Assembly (NCBI GenBank): GCA_016788865.1
Contig: JAEUSB010000015.1
Span: 1 to 38,766, forward strand
Length of the DNA: 38,766 nucleotides
Source of the DNA: Leptospirales bacterium
GTDB lineage: Bacteria; Spirochaetota; Leptospiria; Leptospirales; Leptonemataceae
Direction of reading: 5' to 3'
The position numbers and the translations under genes were made by a program. This document shows, in pieces, positions 15,605 through 23,927 of this stretch; positions within the stretch are counted from its first letter, which is position 1, and the number at the start of each line of letters is the position of its first letter. Under the pieces are notes generated by a model, which ran no database searches, was not told where the DNA came from, and saw only the letters and a list, made by a program, of their open reading frames with translations.

Positions 15605-18600
15605 CTAAATTGAAACGGGCTTATGCAATGGCGCCGTTGCTTCCAGGCTCATCGCACTTACCGAATCAAACTCTTCCGGCTTTCCACGCAAAGCGCGAGT
15701 GCTGCATTCGTACTGCAGCGTAAACGATTGCGGATCAGTTTTGACGTCCAGAGAGAATCTGGCAAGAGCGTTCTCGCCGGACACAGAATGCAACCTGCCA
15801 CCTGGGATTTCATATCGCGAACGAGACATTACTGTTGTAGGATATGGAATCTCAAATTTATGACGCCGTCCTGGTCGCGGTTGAATTTCAATCAAATAGC
15901 TTTCCCATGTCGACAATGGTACAACAGCACTGGCTCCGGGAATGAAACCGCGCGGCGATTCCAGTTCCATCTCCAATCGCAATGGTCTGGTACAATCCTC
16001 AAGATCAGAAACGCGCACGGAGCGAACGCGCAAAGGCAATCCGCTGCTCACAAACAAATCCTGGAGCGCCGGGGCATGCATCTCCGGGTTCATTGTCGAT
16101 AGAAAGCCCCGCAATGATCCGGCAAAATAACCGTCGATGGCGGCAGACTCTTGCGCGATAAGGCCATCGCCGTTGCGGCGAATTTGCCGTTCTGCTGTGA
16201 CTCTGGATGAATGTGCAGGGTAGTCCGGGGTCTTCTTCAGTTCAGCGTCTTCCTTTAAGATAAGGGCGTGCTTCCTCCCAAGATTGGCCGGCACTACCAG
16301 GGCGGGATGATGGTGCCTCTGCGTGGGATCAAAGAACCGGCCCCCTTCCATTGAGCAGAAAATCACCATATGATTGAACTGGTCGAGCGAAGGAATCTCG
16401 GGTACGATGTCGGCATCGGTATGGACGAGGGCCGGCCAGGCATTGACATTGAGCGCGCGCAATAGAGCGACGCCAAGAATTGCCTGATCTTTACAATCAC
16501 CGTACTTGCGCGAGAGGGTTTCGTGCGGCGCGGCCGGCTCGATACCGCGGGCACCAAACTCGATTGCAACATATCGAATCTGCGATTGAAGAAATTGCAT
16601 TACGGCCAGTATTCTTTCAAGATCTGTAGAGGCCCCCGCTCCAAGTGAGGCTGCCAGCTCCCTTACCGGCTCGGCACTCAAGTCCCTTTCCACGCGTTCG
16701 ACGTATTCGCGAGAAACCTCGGGCCATGAACCGGACTTTGCGCCAATCCTATAGCTCGGAAGCGTGTCGTACATGGGCGGACAGCAAATTTCAATGGTTG
16801 CGGGCTCTGGCTTTTCCAGTATCCACGTTAAGCGATTACTTTCATTCGAATACAACTGGCAACCATGGGGAAGAAGCGCTTCCGTATCAGCTATATCACC
16901 AGAAATTGAAACATAGCTTTTCAACGCAGGTACGCGGCATGAAAACGTGTCGAGACGAAAGGGCATGGTTGTTGAATTTCCCTGCATCCTTGTCAGTACC
17001 ATTTTCACAGTGGCCCCGGGCGACAGACCCGGAACCGGTATATGCAACAGTTGTTTGTGGGTAGAAACGCCGCGCGAGCCGTCGTCCATCACGAAGTAGC
17101 TTTCCGGATCCCCCTGAAGCACCTTCCCATCTGCCGTAGTTACGGTGAGTTCATTTACATAGACCCGCTCGGAAAGTGGATCAATGGGCAGCTGCAATAC
17201 GGTGTACATTCTTGCACCCTCGGGTCCGGTAATCACCAGATGTGAATGCTCTGTAGTCTTGAACCGTTCATTCTTCTGAAAATGATACGTCCTGCCCACA
17301 AGCGCGTAATACGCCTGGTGTGCTCCCGGATCAAAGGCTGGAGCCTTTTGCGTAAAAAATTCGGTGAGCATACCCGGAAGTGGAACGGGATCAATAGGTT
17401 CCTTTAATACGGCGCGACTTCCCTGGCCCAGGAGTCCGGCAACGCGTTCTTGCAAGGCAATTGTGGCCTCATCGTTCGGCATTCCCTTGCGCGCTACCTC
17501 GAGCGATTGTTGTGCTTCGCGGAGCAGGGAGAGGCCGAGTTCGGCCCGCCCTTTTAGAAAGTACACATAGGGATACTCGTACCCATGATCCAGGATGGTT
17601 CGCACTTCGGCCAGGGATTCCGAATAACGTCCCGCATCGGCAAGGGTTTCTGTTTTCTGGATAAGGGCTCGAACGTTGGAAGGATCATCTTTTAGAACTG
17701 AAGTAATTGTTTCAATGGCCCGATCCGGATCTGTCTCTGCTTCCATGTTTGCGAGAAGCAGGCGTGATCCGGTTGACCCAACCTGCTCCGCGCGCTTTTG
17801 GGCCAGTGCGTAGGCCTCTTCCTTTTTATCGCGGCGCCAGAGCAGGCCAGCAAAATCCCGAAAGATGTCTTCATCGTCAAAATCACCAGCAAAAAGTGCG
17901 CGATAGGTAGTCTCCGCGGCATCCAGTTGACCCAATTGCTGTTCAAAGCGGGCCTGGTATGCAAGGAGCTCTGGAGTACCCAGGTGATTGGGAACGCGTT
18001 TCTGAATTTCATCGTAGCCCCATTGGAAGAGTCCGCCGCGTTCAGCGGCAGCGCAGAGATTTGCGAGCACTGTGGTATCGTTTTCTATAGCCAGGGACTT
18101 CTGAAACAGGTCTGACGCCTGAGCAAAATTCCCCTGATGAAGGGCATGGATGCCGCAGTGGTTAAAGAAGTGGCGCATACAGGCCAGTTCGTACGCAGTG
18201 AGTTCCGGTTGTGTCGGCGGTTCCTCGAGAACCACCGAATCGAGTACGCCGGCGAGCTGACCGATCTTTGAGTTCCCGGCTTTAGTCACGAAGACGGCGG
18301 CAAGGTAGGCAATTCGCTGTCCGCGAAAAATCCGCGCAATCCACATCTCGTCCTGTCCGTCGCGATTGGTTTTGAACTCAAACTGGGTTCCGGAGAGTTC
18401 CTTATGCTTGATAGCTTTCCTGGTTCCGTTGTTAGCATCTCTTAGCGATGTTCCGGCACCGGAAAAGAAACCAGCAGCAAGAGTTTCGTTATTCAAATTA
18501 GTATCGTCGATTGCAGCCGGAATGAGAACGAATCCGCCTTCTCCCCCGAAGCTGCGCGCGGTGCCACCGCCAATTTGCATGTTGATATTTTCCCAGTTAC

Positions 18601-18805
18601 TCCAGCCGGTTGGTAATTCGAATTTAAAACCGAATCGTTCTGACGCACCACCTGAGCTGCGCTTTCCGGCGGGGGGTCTGGGAGTCTGGGGCAACTGAGG
18701 GGATTTTTTCTCTGCAACTGATTTGTTAGAACTTGAATCCTTTGAAGCGTAACGAACTATCAGGCCCAGGACAAAAAGTAGAAGCGCAATACCGCTCAAA
18801 GTCAT
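15605..18805 (-). CDS. membrane-anchored TPR / DUF3857 / transglutaminase-like protein
   Basis: 1066 residues from the ATG at 18805; a TTG at 18844 would add 13. An N-terminal helix (about 3-20) anchors it, followed by a Ser/Pro/Lys-rich linker. Tetratricopeptide-like helices cover about 210-460, a DUF3857 beta domain about 505-680, and a transglutaminase-like papain-fold domain about 715-840. The expected catalytic triad is present: C771 in KYGDCKDQ, H812 in QFNHMVI, and D826 in FFDPT. A C-terminal DUF-type beta region follows. Such proteins are periplasmic or extracellular and probably cleave or modify peptides; no substrate is known. It may share a leftward transcript with the asparagine synthetase gene 88 bases downstream. 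Confidence 0.88.
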   Translation of the reverse strand: MTLSGIALLLFVLGLIVRYASKDSSSNKSVAEKKSPQLPQTPRPPAGKRSSGGASERFGFKFELPTGWSNWENINMQIGGGTARSFGGEGGFVLIPAAIDDTNLNNETLAAGFFSGAGTSLRDANNGTRKAIKHKELSGTQFEFKTNRDGQDEMWIARIFRGQRIAYLAAVFVTKAGNSKIGQLAGVLDSVVLEEPPTQPELTAYELACMRHFFNHCGIHALHQGNFAQASDLFQKSLAIENDTTVLANLCAAAERGGLFQWGYDEIQKRVPNHLGTPELLAYQARFEQQLGQLDAAETTYRALFAGDFDDEDIFRDFAGLLWRRDKKEEAYALAQKRAEQVGSTGSRLLLANMEAETDPDRAIETITSVLKDDPSNVRALIQKTETLADAGRYSESLAEVRTILDHGYEYPYVYFLKGRAELGLSLLREAQQSLEVARKGMPNDEATIALQERVAGLLGQGSRAVLKEPIDPVPLPGMLTEFFTQKAPAFDPGAHQAYYALVGRTYHFQKNERFKTTEHSHLVITGPEGARMYTVLQLPIDPLSERVYVNELTVTTADGKVLQGDPESYFVMDDGSRGVSTHKQLLHIPVPGLSPGATVKMVLTRMQGNSTTMPFRLDTFSCRVPALKSYVSISGDIADTEALLPHGCQLYSNESNRLTWILEKPEPATIEICCPPMYDTLPSYRIGAKSGSWPEVSREYVERVERDLSAEPVRELAASLGAGASTDLERILAVMQFLQSQIRYVAIEFGARGIEPAAPHETLSRKYGDCKDQAILGVALLRALNVNAWPALVHTDADIVPEIPSLDQFNHMVIFCSMEGGRFFDPTQRHHHPALVVPANLGRKHALILKEDAELKKTPDYPAHSSRVTAERQIRRNGDGLIAQESAAIDGYFAGSLRGFLSTMNPEMHAPALQDLFVSSGLPLRVRSVRVSDLEDCTRPLRLEMELESPRGFIPGASAVVPLSTWESYLIEIQPRPGRRHKFEIPYPTTVMSRSRYEIPGGRLHSVSGENALARFSLDVKTDPQSFTLQYECSTRALRGKPEEFDSVSAMSLEATAPLHKPVSI

Positions 18806-18866
18806 GGAGCGACGGTCGCCACATCGCCAGGAAGCGCCAAGCAAAATTAGCGTTACGTGCTAAATG

Positions 18867-18902
18867 AATGCGCGACGGATAGCCCGTCAGGCGTCACGCA
18901 TT
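18867..18902. repeat. imperfect inverted repeat in the divergent region 18806-19093
   Basis: Two 11-base arms (AATGCG-c-GACG and CGTC-a-CGCATT) with one mismatch. A second nested pairing, GACGG/CCGTC, lies inside. This 288-base gap separates the divergent transglutaminase and lipoprotein genes. The repeat may be an operator or a transcribed hairpin. Confidence 0.45.
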
Positions 18903-18909
18903 GATCATT

Positions 18910-18915
18910 TATAAT
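18910..18915 (+). promoter_or_regulatory. perfect TATAAT hexamer, possible -10 for the lipoprotein gene
   Basis: TATAAT occurs once here, eight bases after the inverted repeat. No good -35 lies 16-18 bases upstream (that place falls inside the repeat), so activator dependence or chance is possible. The implied leader to 19094 is about 170 bases. Confidence 0.3.
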
Positions 18916-19093
18916 GACTCCATTCGCGGAATAATTCGAAGAGAAATCCCTGCTTCAGGTGAGTGAATCGGGTGAGATTGAGTGCCTGGACCGATCGAAA
19001 TAAATCCGATTATTCAGTAGTGCGCATCGGGACCTGCAACAATGTTCGCGTTTCCGGCCGAACAATCCCAACCATCTCCGCGTCTATCGAGGC

Positions 19094-20068
19094 ATGGGAC
19101 GATCTGGCTATATTCTAATTCTAGCGTGTGTAGTATTTTCCTGCAGTAAACCACGGGTTTCGTGGCTGACGCGATTCGCGCCGCCTGAACAGACATTTCA
19201 AATTGATCCGCGTGATCCAAATACGATCACGGGAGCCAGGGGCACCCGAATCAAGATCCCCGCGCATGCCTTCGACATAGATGATGATGTGAATCATCTG
19301 GAATTGCGCCTAACGGAGGCCATGGATGGTTTTGATATGGCAGCCACCGGTTTGCCCATGCACTTTGAGGACGAGCTGGGGCAAGACCGGACGTTTGAAT
19401 CGGCGGGCATGTTTCGTGTCCAGGCATTTGAGGAAGGTGATCCTGTAGAACTTGCAAAAGGGAAGAGTCTGGACGTTCAGTTTCCAAACCTGACACCAGG
19501 GGAAAAGTTTCGCGTTTACAGATACGATGGCAAGAAATGGCAGCACGACGGGCACAATCAAGAGAAGCCCCCGCTGTTCGGGGAGTCGCCTCGACTCCCT
19601 GTGGCATGGCTGCCGGCCGCGAGGGTTCCCGTGGCAGTTGGAATTCGGCAGTACGCGATCACGGATCTGACATGGTGGAACTTTGATTACCCGCGTGTGG
19701 ATTCGGTGTGTATCAAAGGTTCCGTAAAGAATGCCAGCGGAGATTTTGAAATCATAACCATTGGACACAAGCCGAAGGGCACGCACCTCGCGTACTCCGA
19801 TGAGCATTTCAAGACCGGGGCGCTTCAGCGAGGGGATGTTACTGTTCTTGTAATCTCGCTTTCGAAGGGGTCGTTCGGAGTCTTGCGAAGAAAAACGGGA
19901 GAGATCTGGGGAACTTACAAACAACCAGAGAGTCCGCATAACTTCTGCGAAGACGTTGGTGAAATTGAGCTGCGAGAAATTCCAGAGAAGGCGCTACAGG
20001 ACAGAAAAGATTTCCGAAAATTCGTGGGGCTGCCGGAGGAGGAGTATCAGGTCAATTATCCAAAATGA
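19094..20068 (+). CDS. hypothetical lipoprotein
   Basis: 324 residues. A short signal peptide ends VVFSC with C17 as the likely lipidated cysteine; the lipobox is relaxed, as in spirochaetes. The rest is a predicted beta-rich exported protein: a GTRIKIPAHAF strand, then LELRLTEAMDGFDM, an FESAGMFRVQAF segment and PGEKFRVYRYDGKKW. This resembles beta-sandwich surface proteins of the kind G-x-I-x-I-P-x-x-A-F ... E ... F-x-V-x-A seen in Bacteroidetes and spirochaetes. No enzymatic motif is seen. The ATG at 19094 has a nearby CGAGG. It converges with the DUF1905 gene, with three bases between the stops. Confidence 0.75.
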   Translation: MGRSGYILILACVVFSCSKPRVSWLTRFAPPEQTFQIDPRDPNTITGARGTRIKIPAHAFDIDDDVNHLELRLTEAMDGFDMAATGLPMHFEDELGQDRTFESAGMFRVQAFEEGDPVELAKGKSLDVQFPNLTPGEKFRVYRYDGKKWQHDGHNQEKPPLFGESPRLPVAWLPAARVPVAVGIRQYAITDLTWWNFDYPRVDSVCIKGSVKNASGDFEIITIGHKPKGTHLAYSDEHFKTGALQRGDVTVLVISLSKGSFGVLRRKTGEIWGTYKQPESPHNFCEDVGEIELREIPEKALQDRKDFRKFVGLPEEEYQVNYPK

Positions 20069-20071
20069 TTG

Positions 20072-20371
20072 TCAGGACTCGATCAACTTCAGCTGTATCT
20101 TGACCTTTTGCATTCGGATGGATTCTTTCTTGCGCACGTCTGCCTTCACGGGAAGCAAGTAAGTTCCGGACTTAGTGTCCGGGAAGATCGATGTTTTCCA
20201 GACTGTCTTTCCAATCTTTGCCTCAACGCGAATGGAACCAAACGCTTTTGGCCTTTGGATCATTTGAGCACGGATTTGTGCCGTCCTGGATTTGGGTAAC
20301 GAGGCGAAGTGCCAGGCACCCATTCCGGCGTAGGGAATCACAGCTGAATCGAATTCAAAAGTCACATGCAT
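20072..20371 (-). CDS. DUF1905-family small protein
   Basis: 99 residues forming one predicted beta-barrel-like domain. The family pattern is clear: GMGAWHFASLPKS, then SIRVEAKIGKTVWKTSIFPDTKSGTYLL broken at usual points, and PVKADVRKKESI near the end. The function of DUF1905 is unknown; it is often found alone or fused to YdeI/OmdA-like proteins. It is the complete family length. It lies 138 bases downstream of the double-ACT gene and has its own candidate promoter. Confidence 0.82.
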   Translation of the reverse strand: MHVTFEFDSAVIPYAGMGAWHFASLPKSRTAQIRAQMIQRPKAFGSIRVEAKIGKTVWKTSIFPDTKSGTYLLPVKADVRKKESIRMQKVKIQLKLIES

Positions 20372-20407
20372 CCTGCCGACGTATGCCCGAGTGGCGGCGG
20401 CGAATGT

Positions 20408-20437
20408 ATCAAATGGGACTCAGACCTTTTGCGTCAA
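20408..20437 (-). promoter_or_regulatory. candidate promoter of the DUF1905 gene
   Basis: On the leftward strand TTGACG (20437-20432) is followed after 18 bases by TTTGAT (20413-20408; four of six consensus bases). This would place the transcript start about 30 bases before the ATG at 20371. Confidence 0.35.
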
Positions 20438-20509
20438 GCCGATGGCTGACTTTGGTCGCAAAACCGTCCGTGGTCTTGCGAACCTGAATGTTCCGACTAA
20501 CCGAACTTC

Positions 20510-21148
20510 TTACACGAGCGTTGCTATCTCTTCTACCAGTCGCTTCCTGAATTCAGCGTTTGCAAATCGCCTATCAGATGGGTTCACAAGGAACTGATTG
20601 CGCACGACGCCCAGTCGATCCGTGTGAATGAAAGCTTCCAGGATGTCGAGATCCATGAGGAAGAATGCCTGCGAAAGTGCGAGCATCAAGCCTGGCTGAT
20701 CCGATCCTGAAACCGTAAGCATTGGCTTCTCATCAAACGTAAGGTCTACGTTGCCTTTCCATTTGCGTTCACGAGCTGGAATCTTCCGCTCGTTCTCTGT
20801 CAAGTATTCAAGCACAGAGACGCCGCGGAACAGCAGGCGCTCAAAGTCCTTCATCATTTCAGAGGCGCGCGCTTCATCGAGCGTGGATCTTGAATCCACA
20901 AGCTGCAGGAAGAATTCGTCCTCAATTGCGTAGTTCTTGGGCGATTGAATTCTGCCCTCAACTATGCTGAAGCCGTGAACGAAAAGAACAGCACAGAGGC
21001 GAAACAGCACGCCCACTTCATTCTTCTCAGATTCGATCTTCAGGCGAAATCCAGTGCGCTCTGCATAAAACGAGAGGCGAACTGGCTCCTGGCCGCGAAG
21101 TGTGTGGATCGATTGCCAGCGGGCTGGCTTTTCGAGTAAAGATTCCAT
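20510..21148 (-). CDS. double-ACT-domain protein, GlnD C-terminus-like
   Basis: 212 residues. Two ACT-type modules are seen. The first covers about 38-105 (FRLKIESEKNEVGVLFRLC followed by VHGFSIVEGRIQS). The second covers about 145-212 (MLTVSGSDQPGLMLALSQAF, then MDLDILEAFIHTD). The D-Q-P-G-L-x-x-x-L-x-x-x-F pattern is that of ACT domains at the C-terminus of the uridylyltransferase GlnD, which bind small ligands such as glutamine. There is no nucleotidyltransferase or HD domain, so this is a free-standing sensor of unknown target. The ATG at 21148 follows a G-rich ribosome-binding sequence and is preferred to 21181. Divergent from the DUF4254 gene. Confidence 0.82.
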   Translation of the reverse strand: MESLLEKPARWQSIHTLRGQEPVRLSFYAERTGFRLKIESEKNEVGVLFRLCAVLFVHGFSIVEGRIQSPKNYAIEDEFFLQLVDSRSTLDEARASEMMKDFERLLFRGVSVLEYLTENERKIPARERKWKGNVDLTFDEKPMLTVSGSDQPGLMLALSQAFFLMDLDILEAFIHTDRLGVVRNQFLVNPSDRRFANAEFRKRLVEEIATLV

Positions 21149-21273
21149 TGGGTACCCCCGACCCCTTTTAGCAAAAAGCATGCCTGGCCCATGATGCGAC
21201 GCACCACTCCCGGGATGCTGTTCTCCCCAAAAAACTATTGAGGGGGAATCGTGCTCTAAAAGATTGCACTATC

Positions 21274-21879
21274 GTGAGAGCTGAGCATGCAAACAAGATC
21301 TACCACCAGGCAATTGTCGATTATCACGTAGAAGATAGCATTGATAATGCGCCAAAATCGCCGTATACGGGCATAGATGGGCTACTCTACATCAAGGCCT
21401 GGATCGACACCGTTCAATGGCATCTTGAAGATATCATACGTAGTCCCAATCTGGGCGGAGATCTCTTCATCACGACAAAGCGTCGCATAGATAAGAGCAA
21501 TCAAGAGCGCACCGATTGTGTTGAGAAGCTTGACGATCATTTCCTTTCGATGTTTGCACACGTTAAACGAAACCCGGACGCACGCATGAATTCTGAGACA
21601 CCTGCCTGGCTACTCGACAGAATGTCTATTTTACAGCTAAAGATATACCATATGCGCGAGCAGACCGAACGTAAGGACGTTGATGCAGCGCACATTGACA
21701 ATTGCAAACAAAAGCTAACCATTTTGCTGGAACAAGAGGCAGACATGTGTACGTGCCTTAATCAATTGATTGAAGACATTGAGCAGGGTCGGCGATTTAT
21801 GAAAGTATATCGTCAAATGAAAATGTATAATGATCCTAAACTAAATCCCATTCTTTATGGTGGAGCTAAGTCCACCTGA
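21274..21879 (+). CDS. DUF4254-family protein, GT9-linked
   Basis: About 201 residues from a GTG at 21274; a TTG at 21238 would add 12, and neither has a good ribosome-binding site. All-helical: a YHVEDSIDN region at the start, LLYIKAWIDTVQWHLEDIIR, then ETPAWLLDRMSILQLKIYHM and a long pair of amphipathic helices. This matches DUF4254, a family regularly found beside GT9 heptosyltransferase-type genes and so thought to take part in surface glycan assembly. The neighbour relation is kept here: the next gene is a GT9 enzyme whose probable CTG start overlaps this stop (CTGA). Confidence 0.8.
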   Translation: MRAEHANKIYHQAIVDYHVEDSIDNAPKSPYTGIDGLLYIKAWIDTVQWHLEDIIRSPNLGGDLFITTKRRIDKSNQERTDCVEKLDDHFLSMFAHVKRNPDARMNSETPAWLLDRMSILQLKIYHMREQTERKDVDAAHIDNCKQKLTILLEQEADMCTCLNQLIEDIEQGRRFMKVYRQMKMYNDPKLNPILYGGAKST

Positions 21880-22958
21880 AAGCTCCGTTTCCCACCCGTT
21901 TCCTGGTCCTGCGCTTCTCGGCCATGGGCGATGTTGCCCTCCTTGTGCCGGTGCTTGCAGCACTGGCAAAGGCCCATTCGCGTATTGCTATAACGCTGGT
22001 CACAAGGAAGGCTTTTGCCCCGTTTTTCTACAATATTCCAGGCGTTGAGGTAATTGGCGCTGATGTGGACCGGGACTACAAGGGAATAGTTGGGCTTTAT
22101 AGATTGTTTAGAGAATTGAAGACATTGGGCCCCTATGATTGGGGTATTGATGTCCACGGGAGCATGCGGACCCGCATTTTGAAGTTTTTCTTCCGCTTCA
22201 CCGGTCTAAAGTTCTCTTCAATTGTCAAAGGTCGGCGTGAGAAGAATGCCCAGGTTCGCAGGCATAACAAGGTGTTAGTTCCACTGCCGCACATGATCGA
22301 ACGATACATGCACGTATTTCAGCGGGCTGGGATTTCCGCAGATCCCGGCCGCGGGCCCTGGATCAATCCGGATACGCGGTGTCGGGCCCTTGCAGGCGAC
22401 TTCCTGAAAAAGGTAAACAAGACCAACAAGACAAATCTCTGGATTGGGATTGCCCCCTTTGCCGGACATCCGCAGAAGATGTGGCCAATTGATCGCACAC
22501 GGGATCTGATTCGACTCATAACCGGAATGGATGCTACGGTCTTCTTGTTTGGTGGGGGTCGCGGTCATGAGAAGAAGATCCTCGATGAAATGCACGCCGA
22601 GTTTCCGGATCACACGATTGTGGTAGCCGGAAACGTAACTCTCGAAGGGGAAGTAGCCTTAATGCTCAGGCTCGACGCCATGGTGGCCATGGACTCGTTC
22701 AACATGCACGTTGCTTCGCTGATTGGCGCCAAGACGCTTTCCATCTGGGGTGCCACGCATCCATATTCCGGATTTGGTCCGTACGGTCCTAATTCTGTAA
22801 TTGTTCAGATTGATCCATCAATGTTACCGTGTCGCCCCTGTTCCATTTTTGGAAACAAACCGTGCTTTCGTGGCGATCTTGCCTGTATGAATTGGATTAC
22901 ACCGGAAAAGGTTTTTGCTGAACTGAAAACACTGGTTGCTTCTAGCAAAGTTCAGTGA
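21876..22958 (+). CDS. GT9 (heptosyltransferase-like) glycosyltransferase, probable CTG start
   Basis: About 360 residues. GT9 enzymes add heptose or related sugars from nucleotide donors to the LPS core on the inner face of the inner membrane. The family N-terminus FLVLRFSAMGDVALLVP is complete only if translation begins upstream of the first ATG at 21924, which would remove the first beta strand. The frame opens after TAA at 21869, and its best start is CTG at 21876, with GGTGGAG ending ten bases upstream and a CTGA overlap with the DUF4254 stop. Later motifs are WIGIAPFAGHPQKMWP, FLFGGGRGHE and DSFNMHVASLIGAKTLSIWGAT, the donor-binding D-x-x-x-MH-x-A segment. The conserved SAMGD supports an active enzyme. 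Confidence 0.88.
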   Translation: MKAPFPTRFLVLRFSAMGDVALLVPVLAALAKAHSRIAITLVTRKAFAPFFYNIPGVEVIGADVDRDYKGIVGLYRLFRELKTLGPYDWGIDVHGSMRTRILKFFFRFTGLKFSSIVKGRREKNAQVRRHNKVLVPLPHMIERYMHVFQRAGISADPGRGPWINPDTRCRALAGDFLKKVNKTNKTNLWIGIAPFAGHPQKMWPIDRTRDLIRLITGMDATVFLFGGGRGHEKKILDEMHAEFPDHTIVVAGNVTLEGEVALMLRLDAMVAMDSFNMHVASLIGAKTLSIWGATHPYSGFGPYGPNSVIVQIDPSMLPCRPCSIFGNKPCFRGDLACMNWITPEKVFAELKTLVASSKVQ

Positions 22959-22999
22959 GCTCCGCAGGAGTTTCCCGGCCAGGACTCAACGCTGGTCTC

Positions 23000-23911
23000 T
23001 CAGAGCAAACCAAAGACCCATTCTAGAATAGCTTTCTGAGCATGGAGACGGTTTTCCGCCTGTTCAAAGATCGACGCGCGATGCTGTTCCATGACTTCCG
23101 CTGTGATTTCCTCACCGCGATGCGCCGGCAAACAATGCAATACCATATGCCCGGGAGCCGCAAGTTTCAGGAGCTCTGAAGACACACAGTAGTTTGCAAA
23201 TTCCTTCTTGCGATCGGCTTCTTCAGATTCCTGGCCCATCGAGATCCATGTGTCAGTATAAATCACCTGCGCACCCTTAACAGCACCTGCGGGTTCGGTG
23301 AACTGCTGGAATCCGGCTCCACGCTGCTGAAGAACACTCAGTACATCAGGATGGATCGCGCTGTAGTTCCTTGGTGAGGCAATTGTAATCTCCGCTTTTG
23401 CGTAGACGGCAAAGAGGGCCAGCGAGTTAAAAACGTTGTTTGGTTCACCGACAAATGCGATGCGCAACCCACCATGCAGGCTGCAACCAAGCTGTTCCAT
23501 GGTCATGTAGTCTGCAACAGCCTGACAGGGATGGTGCAGATCAGTAAGTCCGTTGATAATCGGAATGCGATTCATTCCAGCCATGAGTTCAAGATGGCGA
23601 TGCGTCCTGGCACGGATCATGAGTGCATTCACATAGCGCGAAAGGACCTCGGTTGTATCCTCCAGGCTTTCTCCGCGGCCAATCTGCAATTGAGCCGATT
23701 CCAGTGAGATCGGGTTTCCGCCCATTTCGCTTACAGCAACTCCAAACGACAGGCGGGTACGTGTAGAGGTTTTTTCAAAAAGCAGTGCTACGGTTCTGCC
23801 TTCTAGCGACTTTGGTGTCAGCCGGCGGTCCTTCTTGTGCTGATGGGCCCTTTCAATGATGCGAAAGAAATCCTTTTCTGACAGGTCGAGTGGAGATACT
23901 AAATGTCTCAT
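23000..23911 (-). CDS. argF: ornithine carbamoyltransferase
   Basis: 303 residues. It makes citrulline from ornithine and carbamoyl phosphate in arginine synthesis. The carbamoyl-phosphate loop FEKTSTRTR (about 45-53), the HHPCQAVADY motif, and the ornithine-binding DTWISMGQE and HCLPAHRGEEI motifs are all present. Length fits a catabolic or anabolic OTCase; nothing suggests an acetylornithine-specific variant, although this cannot be fully excluded. The ATG at 23911 has AGGA at five bases. It lies 16 bases after lpxB and is likely cotranscribed, an unusual partner for lipid A genes. Confidence 0.95.
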   Translation of the reverse strand: MRHLVSPLDLSEKDFFRIIERAHQHKKDRRLTPKSLEGRTVALLFEKTSTRTRLSFGVAVSEMGGNPISLESAQLQIGRGESLEDTTEVLSRYVNALMIRARTHRHLELMAGMNRIPIINGLTDLHHPCQAVADYMTMEQLGCSLHGGLRIAFVGEPNNVFNSLALFAVYAKAEITIASPRNYSAIHPDVLSVLQQRGAGFQQFTEPAGAVKGAQVIYTDTWISMGQESEEADRKKEFANYCVSSELLKLAAPGHMVLHCLPAHRGEEITAEVMEQHRASIFEQAENRLHAQKAILEWVFGLL

Positions 23912-23927
23912 ATAAGTCCTGTTAGTA

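Noticed and set aside
20375..20470. A stretch with a tRNA-Ser/Leu-like look (GCCGACG start and CCCGAGTGGCG segment)
   Set aside because: No matching acceptor 3' strand, no T-arm with the TTC-R-A pattern and no stable anticodon stem could be placed; it is plain intergenic sequence.
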